Assembly (NCBI GenBank): GCA_035363095.1
Contig: DAOSEK010000005.1
Location: forward strand, 22,273 to 86,272
Direction: 5' to 3'
Origin: DAOSEK01 sp035363095
GTDB lineage: Archaea > Nanobdellota > Nanobdellia > Woesearchaeales > UBA119
Length of the DNA stretch: 64,000 bases
In this document: piece by piece, positions 27,150 through 36,929 of the stretch
Position numbering within the stretch: position 1 is the first letter of the stretch
Layout: each line of letters opens with the position of its first letter
The notes under the pieces: model-generated
Seen by the model: only the letters and a program-made list of their open reading frames with translations
What the model was told of the DNA's origin: nothing
The model's database searches: none
Translations under genes and position numbers: made by a program

Positions 27150-27554
27150 TTATGATTCTTCTCCTTTGATTTGTTTCATTACTTTTTTGCCCATTACGTC
27201 CCAATAAAGTACAATCGTTCCTTCTTTACAGGAATCTTTTAATTCATCAGGAATCTCCATATCCATTATCTCAAATGTCTCAGAATCCATCACATTAGCA
27301 GTATTTTGGCTTACTGAAAGGATTTGAGCGTTTCTTTTTTCAATGATAGGTACATCAATATTGTCGTGAGCAGGCATTACACAAACTCTTTTTTTGTCAT
27401 CTAATAATCCTACTGCAGTCATTCTTACTTTTGCGTGACCATGTTTTCCTGGTTTTGATACCTGCAAGTCTACTATTTTGCAAGCTTCGCCGTCCATTAA
27501 AACATAACTTCCTTTTTTTATTGTTCCTACGCCTACGGGTTTTACTTCAGCCAT
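27150..27554 (-). CDS. aif5a: Translation factor aIF5A
   Basis: Hypusine-modified factor that rescues stalled ribosomes and aids peptide-bond formation and termination. From the ATG at 27554 the product has 134 residues. K37 in SKPGKHGHAK is the lysine converted to deoxyhypusine or hypusine. An SH3-like N-domain and an OB C-domain follow. A short TTG-started extension to 27563 is possible but lies over the ribosome binding site region. No deoxyhypusine synthase gene is in the window. Confidence 0.95.
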   Translation of the reverse strand: MAEVKPVGVGTIKKGSYVLMDGEACKIVDLQVSKPGKHGHAKVRMTAVGLLDDKKRVCVMPAHDNIDVPIIEKRNAQILSVSQNTANVMDSETFEIMDMEIPDELKDSCKEGTIVLYWDVMGKKVMKQIKGEES

Positions 27555-27659
27555 AAATATCAACCTTAAAATCTTTTAAATATGCATCATTTAATAATCT
27601 TTTCAATGTTGTTTAATAAAATGGGATAATATGGGATTTTGATAAAGTTAGTTTAAATC

Positions 27660-27905
27660 CATTTAATATGGATGTTATAAAAGAGCCTTTTTTAAAAAAC
27701 CATTTTTTAATCAGCCCTGTCTTACTTTGGGAGAGACAATTTCTTTAAAAAGCTTTCCAATAGTTGAAGCGATCTATTATTCCAAAAGTTTTAGTGTGTG
27801 ATGGAGTAGGATTTAACGGATTTCACGAGATCAAAGAAATGATAAGGGCTTTAATCTCACTTGGGCCTTTAGAGCCTTTAAAGTGTCAAATTATTATAAG
27901 TGATT
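27660..27905 (+). pseudogene. Decayed gene fragment resembling endonuclease V
   Basis: One plus-strand frame, broken by TAA and TAG, reads ISPVLLWERQFL-stop-KAFQ-stop-LKRSIIPKVLVCDGVGF and then NGFHEIKEMIRALISLGPLE. Endonuclease V has the pattern P-G-L-L-x-F-R-E, about 22 residues, P-D-x-x-x-V-D-G-x-G followed by a short His/Arg segment and x-x-H-L-G. The spacing between the two prolines is the same here. The match is by eye and weak, and DUF99 proteins have a comparable DG motif. Stops in frame make a functional gene unlikely. The gap 27564-27922 holds nothing else. Confidence 0.3.
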
Positions 27906-27922
27906 TAATAAGTATATATGTA

Positions 27923-29167
27923 TCAATATTCATCTTTATCTTTTGCAATTGATTTGACTACCAAAAATGCAATGACTAAAACTCCGATTATGAATATGAT
28001 AAACCATACACTTGGCTTTGGTATTTTTTGAATGTCAGTAAATCCTTCTAGGAAGCTATCATAAGAAAATTCATATTGAGATTTGAAATTATCATAGTTA
28101 AGCTCCAATAGAATTCTGCCGTTAGTGATGTTTAGTTCTTTTGGGTCAATTCCTGAGAATCCTTCAAGGTTGATTGTTGAAGATTCAGTTAGTGTTTTTG
28201 GGACTGTATTAAAAATAGCGATTTCATTGTTATTTTCATCAAAGAGTTTTACTTTTGCATAAACAATTGAGTACTTATTGCGTCCTTTGTTTTTTACAGT
28301 GACATTATACATTCCATCTTTTATTTTTGCAGACATTACTTCTACTGCTTGCCCAAAAATCTTCACATTTTCTTCAAATATCTTTTTTTCACCATCAAAA
28401 TTGCATTCAATATATAATGGATATTCTCCAGAGATAAATTCACCAAATAATTCAAAGGATAACTGCCCAGAATCTGTGTTTAGAATATTTGACTTTTTTA
28501 GTTCAGAAGAAATTTTGTTGTTTTTGTCATCGATTATCGTTGCACTACAAGATAATTTTTCTATTGTTTCTTCACCTTTGTTGTCATATAAAATATTTGG
28601 AGCAACTCTTTGATTTATATTTGTTGAAACTGAACTTAAAATCAATTCAAGATATTTTCCAGGATATGCTACATTGACATTGATTCTTGCAGTAACTGCG
28701 GGAATAGCTACAATTTGCTCGGTTTGCGAATCCTGTTCATTTAGTGGTTTTGCTAAGAAACTTATAAATAATGAGTTTGGCCCATATGATAAGGTTGCTT
28801 TTTCAAGGTATATTTCACATTCAATTTCTGTATCAGACATCTCAGTTGATTCAAAAGAGTATTTTGATAATTTGGCATAATCTGCAAGTTCTCCAGAAGT
28901 GCTGAGTGACACACTGTAATTTATAAAATCATTATTTCTGAAATAAATTGTAGTTTTAATTTGCGAGTCGGTGTCGTTATAATCCTTTAGATTATACTCT
29001 TTTAGTGCGGGCAGGACACCTATTGAAAAGACGGTTGTAGAAAGAGAGAAAAAGATTGCTAGAAATATAACTAAAAAGGCTGATGATTTTAAGATCATAC
29101 ATTTTGAATTATGATTTTTTACGTTATATTTTTTTATTTTTTTTAATGCAGGGTTTGACTTTTTCAT
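27923..29167 (-). CDS. Secreted or membrane-anchored beta-sandwich protein
   Basis: No family recognised. The 414 residues start with a basic 23-residue stretch, then a hydrophobic signal/anchor (KSSAFLVIFLAIFFSLSTTV). The long middle (60-380) is rich in beta-prone Ser/Thr/Asn segments with repeated patterns like those of archaeal immunoglobulin-like or CARDB domains (NVTVKNKGRNKYSIVYAKVK). A C-terminal helix (SVWFIIFIIGVLVIAFLVV) and a short charged end anchor it. Asn-x-Ser/Thr sites are frequent, so it may be glycosylated by the neighbouring transferases. An internal Met at residue 24 is an alternative start. Confidence 0.7.
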   Translation of the reverse strand: MKKSNPALKKIKKYNVKNHNSKCMILKSSAFLVIFLAIFFSLSTTVFSIGVLPALKEYNLKDYNDTDSQIKTTIYFRNNDFINYSVSLSTSGELADYAKLSKYSFESTEMSDTEIECEIYLEKATLSYGPNSLFISFLAKPLNEQDSQTEQIVAIPAVTARINVNVAYPGKYLELILSSVSTNINQRVAPNILYDNKGEETIEKLSCSATIIDDKNNKISSELKKSNILNTDSGQLSFELFGEFISGEYPLYIECNFDGEKKIFEENVKIFGQAVEVMSAKIKDGMYNVTVKNKGRNKYSIVYAKVKLFDENNNEIAIFNTVPKTLTESSTINLEGFSGIDPKELNITNGRILLELNYDNFKSQYEFSYDSFLEGFTDIQKIPKPSVWFIIFIIGVLVIAFLVVKSIAKDKDEY

Positions 29168-29277
29168 TGTGATTTTTCACGGAATTTTTGCATAATGTAT
29201 ATTTAAAAGATATGATATATTAAAATAGTGTGTTTATGTTAAGCACTTTTTATTGTTGCACAAGTTTAATTGTTAGT

Positions 29278-29503
29278 AAGTGCTATTGTTAAGCAAGTTT
29301 TATTGTTGTAATATTTTAATTGTTAGTGAGTTTAATTGTTGGTAAGTACTATTGTTAAGCAAGTTTTATTGTTGTAATATTTTAATTGTTAGTGAGTTTA
29401 ATTGTTGGTAAGTGCTATTGTTAAGCAAGTTTTATTGTTGTAATATTTTAATTGTTAATGAGTTTAATTGTTATTAAGTGCTATTGTTAAGCAAGTTTTA
29501 TTG
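29278..29503. repeat. 66-bp tandem repeat, about 3.4 copies
   Basis: Units begin at 29278, 29344, 29410 and 29476 (partial), exactly 66 bases apart and nearly identical. Each starts AAGTGCTATTGTTAAGCAAG and ends near GAGTTTAATTGTTGGT. A more diverged partial unit precedes the array (from about 29233). Shorter ATTGTTA words inside suggest an older, smaller repeat. The array lies in the 595-base divergent spacer between the secreted protein and the glycosyltransferase cluster; the rest of the spacer holds no convincing gene. Confidence 0.85.
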
Positions 29504-29729
29504 AATTATATTGTTGTTTTTGCGAAAGTATGCTTAGTTTTTTCAAAATCGATTTTTTGTGTTTTTTGCATTCTTCTTTTTGAACTCTTAATGAACTCTT
29601 TAATTTTAAAACTCTTCAATTTTAATGGAGATAATCTAATTGAGATAATCCACATTAACAGGTATTATCTTAAAATTGAAAGGCAGTTATTTACTAAAAT
29701 CGTAAGAATGATTAATAAACTTTTCCAAA

Positions 29730-29742
29730 AGATATAAATTTA
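29730..29742 (+). promoter_or_regulatory. Probable TATA box of the surface-glycan cluster
   Basis: AGATATAAATTTA lies about 25 bases before the ATG at 29763, consistent with a nearly leaderless transcript that begins the 29.8-34.9 kb cluster. Confidence 0.45.
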
Positions 29743-29762
29743 GAATTGATTACTTTGTTGAA

Positions 29763-31265
29763 ATGAATGAAAAAAAGGTATATTTTTTGCTTTTTTTGGT
29801 ATCGCTTTCAGTGTTTATAATAGCTTTAAGCACGTTTATTAATGCCGATTTTTTCAGTGATGATTACTCATACTTTGAATTGTTGCAGGCAAAAAATATT
29901 GCTAATACGGGTTTTCCAGATTATAATAATGTTTTAGTGGTGGCTTCAAATAGGTTTGTGTTTATGCCGCTTTATGAGTATTTGTTAGGTGCAGTTTTTG
30001 CGTTTTTTGGGAGTGTGTTTAGTCTTAAGCTTTTTCAGGCTTTGATTCTTGCGTTAATCCCAATAGGGGTATTTAGGTTATCTTATGAGTTAAGGGGAGA
30101 ACATTTTCCTGCACTATTATCTGCAATGATAGGTGCGTTTGTACCAGTAATCTGGCAATTATCATCCAATTCTCTTTCAAAAATTCCACTAATAATAGTG
30201 CTTATGCTTTTTTCAACTGAGTTTTATTTGAAAAGTCTTGCTAATAAGAAATTTTTAGGACTTTTTTATGTTTTTTTTATAATATTGTCTTTGACTTCCA
30301 ATGTATCGATACTTTTTGTATGCGCCCTTGTTTTTAGTATATTTTTGTCATCTATTGATAATAAAAAGATTAATAGTACAGAGATTGAGCTTTTGTCTTT
30401 TTGTTTTGCGGTATCAATTTTTGTTGTAATAATAACTTATGGTGGACAGATTTCTAATATTGGAACTAAAGTGATATGGTTAAATACGCCTAGTCCTGTG
30501 TTGTCTTTGGAATATCAGGATTTTAATCTTGCTCAGTTGATATATTCTCTTGGAATATTTCCTATGATTTATGGCAGTTACTCAATATATCTTTTAACGA
30601 TGGCTCAAGAGTCAAAAAAAAGAGATTATGTAATTATGTCTTTTGTTTTGATGGGACTATTTTTACTTTGGTTAAAGATGGTTTCATGGAAAATTGGATT
30701 CTCAATATTAGGAATTTATCTTGCAGTTCAATTTACCGATTTTTTCATTTCGTTGAGAAGTAGTATAAACAAAAGCAAGATTGCGAGGTTTAAACAACAT
30801 ATATATTATGTTGCAATTGTATTTTTTGTGATTGGCTCATTAGTTCCTTCATTGTTTTATGTAAGATCATCATTAGATAAGTTTGCAGACCAAAATCTTT
30901 TGAGTGCAATGGTTTTTTTAAAAGAAAAGTCAGAAGATGGGCAAGCGGTCGCTATTCATCCTAGCGAAAGTCATCTGTTTCAGTATATTAGCTCAAGAAG
31001 AGTTGTAATTGATTCTAATTATATTGCACTTATTTCTCCCGAAGATAGATATTTTGGGTTAAAAAAGATTTTCACGGAGAATTTTGAGACTAATGCAAGA
31101 GAAATCCTTGATGAACTAGGAGTCTCTTATGTGTTTTTGACCCTTGCTACAAGAAAGGATTATAATATTACAGAACTAGCTTATGCTAAAGGTTCGCCAT
31201 ATTTTGAAATTATATATAATGATGGAGACAATTTAATCTATAAGTATGATAGATCAAGTGAATGA
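29763..31265 (+). CDS. GT-C-like membrane glycosyltransferase 1
   Basis: Predicted polytopic membrane sugar transferase of 500 residues with about 10-12 helices. The first outer loop carries FSDDYSYFELLQAKNIANTG, where the D-D pair sits where GT-C enzymes have their catalytic aspartates, followed by RFVFMPLYEYLLGAVFAF. The last 110 residues are a soluble domain (VFLKEKSEDGQAVAIHPSES). No WWDYG motif, so it is not a typical AglB/STT3. It overlaps the next gene by four bases (ATGA). Confidence 0.7.
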   Translation: MNEKKVYFLLFLVSLSVFIIALSTFINADFFSDDYSYFELLQAKNIANTGFPDYNNVLVVASNRFVFMPLYEYLLGAVFAFFGSVFSLKLFQALILALIPIGVFRLSYELRGEHFPALLSAMIGAFVPVIWQLSSNSLSKIPLIIVLMLFSTEFYLKSLANKKFLGLFYVFFIILSLTSNVSILFVCALVFSIFLSSIDNKKINSTEIELLSFCFAVSIFVVIITYGGQISNIGTKVIWLNTPSPVLSLEYQDFNLAQLIYSLGIFPMIYGSYSIYLLTMAQESKKRDYVIMSFVLMGLFLLWLKMVSWKIGFSILGIYLAVQFTDFFISLRSSINKSKIARFKQHIYYVAIVFFVIGSLVPSLFYVRSSLDKFADQNLLSAMVFLKEKSEDGQAVAIHPSESHLFQYISSRRVVIDSNYIALISPEDRYFGLKKIFTENFETNAREILDELGVSYVFLTLATRKDYNITELAYAKGSPYFEIIYNDGDNLIYKYDRSSE

Positions 31266-32710
31266 TTTATATGGAATTTGAAAATGTATCAGTTGGGAAG
31301 AAAAAGAATTATTTTTTAATAGCTATTGCTTTGATTGTTTTATTAAATAGTTTTTTGATATTTCAAACACAAGAGAATTCTATTATTTCAGGTTTTGATA
31401 AAAAAATAGTTATGCAAGATGATCTCCCAAACCCTGTTTTGAGTAAGTTTTCAAGTTTTATCTCTTTAGTTTCAAATATGGATGTTGGTTGGTTATTAGT
31501 TTTTTTGCTGTTAAATATTTTTATTTTGCTGTTTTATTTTGCAATTAGAAATTATTCAGATTCAAATGTCGCATTTTTTAGCTCAATTGTGTTGATATTT
31601 TCTCCAACACACCTTTTTTTTAATAGTTCTTTTAATCTTATTTTTTTGCTTGAATTGATTATTGTTTTGATTTTCTTGTTGTTTTCATTTAAGAATAAAA
31701 TACTTGTTTCAATCGGGTTTTTTTTGTTGATTTGTGCTTCTTTTTTAAATCCAGTTTTTTTTATAGTGCTTGCAATTCTCACTATATTTAGTATTTGGAG
31801 AAAAGAGGAATTTAGAAAAACTAAGCTTTTCTTTTTATTGATTTTTGCACTGTGCGTTATTGCCTATTATATTATTTTTGGTGGGATTAAAGGACAATTG
31901 CCAGATTATCCTATGCATAGTTTTTTGGATTTTTTGTTTGAATTCTCTTTAATATTTGGAGTGATTTTGATAAGTATAATTTTGGCAGTCGTAAATTTTT
32001 TCATAGGAAGTTATAAAGATAATCAAAAAAAGATTATTGCGCTTTTTTTGATGGGGTTTGCAATGATTTTCTTTTCGCTTTATTATGTTTCTTTTTTGAA
32101 TATAGTAACCAGTGCACTATGTGGCGCCACTATCTGTTTTATTGTTTTTAGAAAATGGGAAATTTTGACTGTAAAGGTTACTACTTTTTTTATTATTATG
32201 CTATTGATTGTGTATTCTTGCGCTCAGCTATTTTACTTTTTGTCAATTGCTCCGCCTTCATTTGATGTTTTGAGCGAATTAAGAAATATGAATGAGGCGG
32301 GTTTTGATTTTTCAAGGGTTATAAGCCATCCATTATATGAGGTTTATATTAGAGAGATTTCACAAAATAAGGGTTTTTATGAGATTGGGTCTAGTCAGTA
32401 TCTATCAAGGGATTTTAAGGATATCCTTTCATATTGGAACCAAAGTGCTAAGTTTGATTCTGAGACTTTGCAAAATTTAAACAATTTTTTCTATTCAAGA
32501 TCAATTGATAAAACGCTTAACGCTGGAAAGTTCTTAGAAGTTGATTATGTTCTTATTACAAATGAGATGAGAAATGGACTGACTTGGGAAAAAAAGGAAG
32601 AGGGATTATTGTTTGTGATCCGGAATAAAGAGGTATTTGAAAGGCTTATAGATGATGAAAACATTACCCTTATAAAGATAAATTATGATGGCATTAATTC
32701 TGAAGATTAG
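31262..32710 (+). CDS. GT-C-like membrane protein 2
   Basis: A 482-residue protein with about 10 hydrophobic helices and a C-terminal soluble part, probably a paralogue of the upstream transferase. The first loop has VMQDDLPNPVLSKFSSF, again with an acidic pair, and the ending contains VLITNEMRNGLTWEKKEEG, similar in layout to the upstream protein's end. The start overlaps the upstream stop; an internal Met at residue 4 is an alternative. Activity is not proven by motif. Confidence 0.6.
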   Translation: MIYMEFENVSVGKKKNYFLIAIALIVLLNSFLIFQTQENSIISGFDKKIVMQDDLPNPVLSKFSSFISLVSNMDVGWLLVFLLLNIFILLFYFAIRNYSDSNVAFFSSIVLIFSPTHLFFNSSFNLIFLLELIIVLIFLLFSFKNKILVSIGFFLLICASFLNPVFFIVLAILTIFSIWRKEEFRKTKLFFLLIFALCVIAYYIIFGGIKGQLPDYPMHSFLDFLFEFSLIFGVILISIILAVVNFFIGSYKDNQKKIIALFLMGFAMIFFSLYYVSFLNIVTSALCGATICFIVFRKWEILTVKVTTFFIIMLLIVYSCAQLFYFLSIAPPSFDVLSELRNMNEAGFDFSRVISHPLYEVYIREISQNKGFYEIGSSQYLSRDFKDILSYWNQSAKFDSETLQNLNNFFYSRSIDKTLNAGKFLEVDYVLITNEMRNGLTWEKKEEGLLFVIRNKEVFERLIDDENITLIKINYDGINSED

Positions 32711-32828
32711 TTGATTTGGTCAGAGCATGGATATTTTTTCTTAAGACTTGTTATTGCGTATATGTTGTGTATAAAGGATTTGAGGTTTTTTAGTTTTTTT
32801 TGAGTTATTTATAAAAAAAACTAGAAAC

Positions 32829-32838
32829 TTTATATATT
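32829..32838 (+). promoter_or_regulatory. Probable TATA box of the GT2 gene
   Basis: CTTTATATATTT (core 32829-32838) lies about 25 bases before the ATG at 32861, giving a separate promoter and an almost leaderless transcript for the GT2 gene. Confidence 0.5.
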
Positions 32839-32860
32839 TGAACATTCAATCAAGTAATAT

Positions 32861-34156
32861 ATGGATTATGGAAGATTAATATTAGATGTAGTGTATTTTA
32901 TTTCCTTGTACTATGCGGTTTTTTGGCTGGTCACTTTTTTTAGTGAGAAACAACTAAAGGTTTTAAGAGAAAACTTTTCGTATCCTAAAATAAGCATTAT
33001 TATCCCAATGTATAATGAAGAACAAAATATTGTAGACACTATTGAGAATATTTGTGATGTTGATTATGATAAAAAAAAGTTAAGATTGATTGTGGTTGAT
33101 GATGGATCGCAGGATAAAAGCTATGAACTTGCGAACGCAACACTTATGCAAGTAAAGAAAAAATATCCTGAAATCGATACTCTTTTGTTAAGACAAGATA
33201 ATAGTGGTAAGTATAGGGCAATGAATTATGCTTTGGAATATGTAGAGACTGAATTTTTTGCAACCCTTGATGCGGATTCTTATCCTTCTAAGGATTCTTT
33301 GAAAATTGTGTTACGCGAGTTTTCTTCTAAAAATATTGCAGCAGTTACTCCCATTTTAAAAGTTTATAAGCCTAAAGGAATACTTGAAAAGATTCAAGCG
33401 ATTGAATATTCAATCAATCATTTTTACAAATCAATTCTTTCTAAGGGAAATGCTATACATGTAACCCCAGGGCCACTTGCGGTTTATAAAACTGATATTG
33501 TTAAGACATTGGGTGGATTTAGACAAGGTCATAAGACTGAAGATATGGAACTTGCTGTAAGAATACAAAAGAATCACTATAAAATAGTCCAAGCAAATGA
33601 TGCTATTGTTTATACTAAATGCCCAAGGACATTGAAATCTTTGTTTGCACAAAGAAAAAGATGGAATTTGGGTACACTTAGAAACATTATAGATTATAGA
33701 TCACTTTTATTTAATAAAAAGTACGGAGATTTTGGATTGTTTCAATTTCCCATGATTTTAATGTCAGGCATATTGAGTGTTTCTATTTTAACATTAATGG
33801 CGCTACAACGAAGGGATTCAATAAGAAGGGCTTATTTGAGTATAAAGGCTTATAATTTTAATTTTATAGAGTATCTTATTGATTCGTTTGGAACTTTGAA
33901 TTTTAAGTATTGGTTTTTTAATCTTGAACTTAAGTCCATTGTAATGTTTGGATTTTTCTTTTTGATAACGCTTTATGTTGTCTATAAGTCACTCAATTTG
34001 AATAAGATAAAGATGAATTTGAAAAAGCTTAATGATACTTTTGTATCATTTGTAGTTTTTGCTTTTTTTTATTATTTGTTTCTATCAGTAGTTTGGCTTT
34101 CTGTTTTTAAGGATTTTTTCTTGAAAAAGGATGTTATATGGAAAAAAAGTGTTTAA
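32861..34156 (+). CDS. Processive-type family 2 glycosyltransferase
   Basis: Membrane GT2 of 431 residues, related to cellulose/hyaluronan synthases. One N-terminal helix (8-25) precedes the catalytic domain: ISIIIPMYNEEQNI, LIVVDDGSQDKS, TLDADSY (metal-binding DxD), GGFRQGHKTEDMEL (TED base) and AQRKRWNLG, the (Q/R)xxRW motif of processive enzymes. Three or four C-terminal helices follow. It probably builds or starts a polysaccharide at the cell membrane with UDP-sugars. It sits with two GT-C-like proteins. Confidence 0.88.
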   Translation: MDYGRLILDVVYFISLYYAVFWLVTFFSEKQLKVLRENFSYPKISIIIPMYNEEQNIVDTIENICDVDYDKKKLRLIVVDDGSQDKSYELANATLMQVKKKYPEIDTLLLRQDNSGKYRAMNYALEYVETEFFATLDADSYPSKDSLKIVLREFSSKNIAAVTPILKVYKPKGILEKIQAIEYSINHFYKSILSKGNAIHVTPGPLAVYKTDIVKTLGGFRQGHKTEDMELAVRIQKNHYKIVQANDAIVYTKCPRTLKSLFAQRKRWNLGTLRNIIDYRSLLFNKKYGDFGLFQFPMILMSGILSVSILTLMALQRRDSIRRAYLSIKAYNFNFIEYLIDSFGTLNFKYWFFNLELKSIVMFGFFFLITLYVVYKSLNLNKIKMNLKKLNDTFVSFVVFAFFYYLFLSVVWLSVFKDFFLKKDVIWKKSV

Positions 34157-34166
34157 GTGTTTTAAT

Positions 34167-34877
34167 ATGGAAAAAAGGAAATTTGACAAGAATAGATACT
34201 GGATTGCATTTCTTATAACGTTAGCAGTTTTTTCGATTGGAATGTTTTTTGGATTTTGGATGGATACCGCAAGGGTTGATTATATGGCGCAGATTTCAAA
34301 TATCCAGGAACTAAATTATAGAAGTTTGCAGTTGCAGTATCAACTAGTTTCAGATGATGTTTTGAAGGATGAGTGTAGGGCTATTAAAGAGTTGTTTGAT
34401 ACATTCATAATAGAACTTGAGCAATCAAGGGAAAGGATTGAGGTGTATAGTGAGGATGCTAAGGTTAAAAAGGATGAATTTCAAACTCTACTTAGGAGAT
34501 ATACTTTATCACAGATAAATTATTGGTATATTTCAAATAAGTTCAAGGAAAAATGCCCAAAATCAAGTGACTATGTTACAATTGTTTATTTTCATTCTAA
34601 TCCTTCGGAATGCCCAAAATGTGATGACCAAGGAGCAATTTTAGATTATTTCAAACTTAAGCTTAAACAAAATATTCTTATTTTTGCAATTAGTGAAAAT
34701 ACTAAGATGGAACCTACTGTTAGTTTAATCAAAAACTCTTATAATGTCACGACTTATCCTACATTGATAATTGATAATGATTTGGTGACTGATTTTGTAA
34801 GTAGAGAAGAATTAAGAAGTATTCTTTGTTCCAGATTCCAAACAGAAGAGAATAAAGCCATTATCTGCAATGAATAA
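34167..34877 (+). CDS. Membrane-anchored thioredoxin-fold protein
   Basis: A 236-residue protein: N-terminal helix (residues 10-32, WIAFLITLAVFSIGMFFGFW), a coiled-coil-prone stretch (40-120), then a thioredoxin-like domain with TIVYFHSNPSECPKCDDQ. The CPKC pair is in the redox position, and TYPTLIIDN has the cis-proline. It may be an extracytoplasmic thiol oxidoreductase. The frame opens 12 codons earlier inside the GT2 gene, but the ATG at 34167 leaves a ten-base gap and is preferred. Substrate unknown. Confidence 0.72.
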   Translation: MEKRKFDKNRYWIAFLITLAVFSIGMFFGFWMDTARVDYMAQISNIQELNYRSLQLQYQLVSDDVLKDECRAIKELFDTFIIELEQSRERIEVYSEDAKVKKDEFQTLLRRYTLSQINYWYISNKFKEKCPKSSDYVTIVYFHSNPSECPKCDDQGAILDYFKLKLKQNILIFAISENTKMEPTVSLIKNSYNVTTYPTLIIDNDLVTDFVSREELRSILCSRFQTEENKAIICNE

Positions 34878-35015
34878 CCTTTCAAGTATAAGTCTAGGAT
34901 TTATCTTGCTTAGCTATTAAAGGTTATTTATCAGGAGATTTCTTTTTTTAGCGAGGTCAAAGGATATAGGTATGTAAAAAGGTGTATTTAACAAAGTATA
35001 ACAAAGTAAAAAAAG

Positions 35016-35495
35016 TTATTTTCTTTTTTTGATAGTTATAATGTCTCCAAGAGTTATTCCTTCAGATTTGCTTTTTGTGTTTTCTATTTTTTCTTCTTTT
35101 GAGATTTCAACTAATTTAATTCCATAGAAATTTTCAAGTTTTCGTGCTAGAGGTATTGAAGGTTCTCTTTTTCCAGTTTCAAGTGTATGTAAGATTGATA
35201 CTTTTTCAGATAATTTTTTAGCGGCATCTTCTTGTTTTATTCCTAACCTTTGTCTTGCTAGGCTTATGAGTTTTGAGTAGTTTTTAACTATAAATTCATT
35301 TGTTTCTTCTACTGTTCGTTTTTGCGTGATTGTGCTCTTTTCAATTTGAGGTCGTAAATGCTCTTTAGGGGTATTGGTTTCTTTAGCTATTACTTTGCCA
35401 AAGGAGCTACATTCTTTGCAAAGGCTTAATGTTGAGCCTTCTACAACTGTTTTATAAAGTTCTTCAACGTTTTTACCACAAAGCTCGCATATCAT
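35016..35495 (-). CDS. mbf1: Multiprotein bridging factor 1 homologue (aMBF1)
   Basis: Archaeal MBF1, linked to transcription and ribosome collision control. It has 159 residues. The N-terminal zinc ribbon has C3/C6 and C26/C29 (MICELCGKN, LCKEC). The C-terminal HTH (85-140) reads LGIKQEDAAKKLSEKVSILH then TLETGKREPSIPLARKLENF, the family core. It is divergent from the TrpRS gene, with about 100 bases between the starts. Confidence 0.92.
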   Translation of the reverse strand: MICELCGKNVEELYKTVVEGSTLSLCKECSSFGKVIAKETNTPKEHLRPQIEKSTITQKRTVEETNEFIVKNYSKLISLARQRLGIKQEDAAKKLSEKVSILHTLETGKREPSIPLARKLENFYGIKLVEISKEEKIENTKSKSEGITLGDIITIKKRK

Positions 35496-35595
35496 ATCTA
35501 TGACCCCCTTTTTAGTAATTATGAATTTTTGTTCTTTTTATAATTTCTCATTGTATACAATATATTTATATATTAAATTGTATGTAACAGGTTTT

Positions 35596-36690
35596 ATGAA
35601 AAAAGAGATTGACCCTTGGTCTTCAGATTTACTTAAGAATTATCAGCATCTCATTAAGGAGTTTGGGCTTTTTGAATTTGACTTTAAAGATAAGGAGCTC
35701 GATAGTTATTTTGTAAGGAGAAATATAATAATTGCACACAGGAATTTTGAGAAGGTTGTTGCAAGGATTAAGGCAAATAAACCTTTTATTAATATGACTG
35801 GGATTGCTTCTTCTGGAAGGGTTCATTTGGGGCATAAGGTGGATATTGATGTCTCGCTTTTTTTGCAACGGCTTGGTGCGATTAATTATTTTTGTGTTGC
35901 GGATTTGGATGCTTATCTTTCAAGGCCTGATGAAAAGATTAGAAGTCTTGAGAATGCGAAAAAGAATGCTGTTGAAAATCTTGCTCATGCGTTTGCTTTG
36001 GGGATTGAACCAAAGAAATCTTATGCCCAATCAAATAAGCCTAAAAGGTATTATGAGTTTTCGTTTGAGATTTCTAAGAAGATTACCCAAAACACATATA
36101 AGGCAATTTATGGGCATACTGATCTTGGAAAGATCTCTTCAGTACTTTTACAGATTGCAGATATTTTGCATCCCCAGCTAAAGGAGTTTGAGGGAAAGAT
36201 GCCAAGTGTAACAGGGATAGGACTTGACCAGGACCCTCATGCAAGGCTTACAAGGGATGTTATGCAAAGGCTTTCTTATCCACTAGAGGTACCATCATTT
36301 CTTTATTTTAGTCATCAGGCAGGCCTTAATGGAAACCTTAAGATGAGCTCATCTGAACCTGATAATACTATTTTTTTAGATGATGATGAACATGATGTGA
36401 AAAGGAAGATTTCAAGGGCGCTTACAGGTGGAAGGAATACCTCTGAAGAGCAAAAAAAGCTTGGAGGAGAGCCGGATAAGTGCATGGTTTATGAGCTTTA
36501 TAAATACCATTTTACTGATGAGTCAAGGTTTAATGAGATTAGAAAAACATGTATTTCTGGGGAGAGAACCTGTGGCGGGTGTAAGAAGGAATGTATTGTG
36601 TTTTTCCAAAAGATGCTTAAAGAGCACCAAGAGAAATATAAGAGTATGCTTTCAGTTGCTAAAGAAGTTGTGTTTGGCAAAATGAAGTAA
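35596..36690 (+). CDS. trpS: Tryptophanyl-tRNA synthetase
   Basis: Class Ic synthetase charging tRNA-Trp. The start ATG at 35596 gives 364 residues; an upstream extension to 35500 is hydrophobic and unlike the family. The HIGH-equivalent is SSGRVHLGHK, the KMSKS-equivalent is LKMSSSEPDNTIF, and between them is VTGIGLDQDPHARLTRD, typical of archaeal/eukaryotic TrpRS. The C-terminal part has CISGERTCGGCKKEC, a cysteine cluster of the archaeal type. GC content and codon style look native. Confidence 0.94.
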   Translation: MKKEIDPWSSDLLKNYQHLIKEFGLFEFDFKDKELDSYFVRRNIIIAHRNFEKVVARIKANKPFINMTGIASSGRVHLGHKVDIDVSLFLQRLGAINYFCVADLDAYLSRPDEKIRSLENAKKNAVENLAHAFALGIEPKKSYAQSNKPKRYYEFSFEISKKITQNTYKAIYGHTDLGKISSVLLQIADILHPQLKEFEGKMPSVTGIGLDQDPHARLTRDVMQRLSYPLEVPSFLYFSHQAGLNGNLKMSSSEPDNTIFLDDDEHDVKRKISRALTGGRNTSEEQKKLGGEPDKCMVYELYKYHFTDESRFNEIRKTCISGERTCGGCKKECIVFFQKMLKEHQEKYKSMLSVAKEVVFGKMK

Positions 36691-36929
36691 ATTTTTTAAG
36701 TATTTTAGTCTTTTATGATTGTAGATTAATAAATACTGCTTGTATTTACATTGAATTTTTCTTTACATTATTTAGATAGAATCTGATTGTAAACAAGACA
36801 AGTGTTAGTGTTTCATTTAATTTGTTTTTCATTCATAACGATTGATAAATTCAAGATTGCATAAGAATTGGTATTTTACGATAAAATGGTTTATAATGTG
36901 TAGTATTTTATGGATAATGGGAGTTATAT

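Noticed and set aside
29468..29737. Plus-strand frame of 89 codons before the GT-C cluster
   Set aside because: Starts inside the 66-bp tandem repeat and looks like AT-rich hydrophobic noise; the TATA box of the real gene lies near its end.
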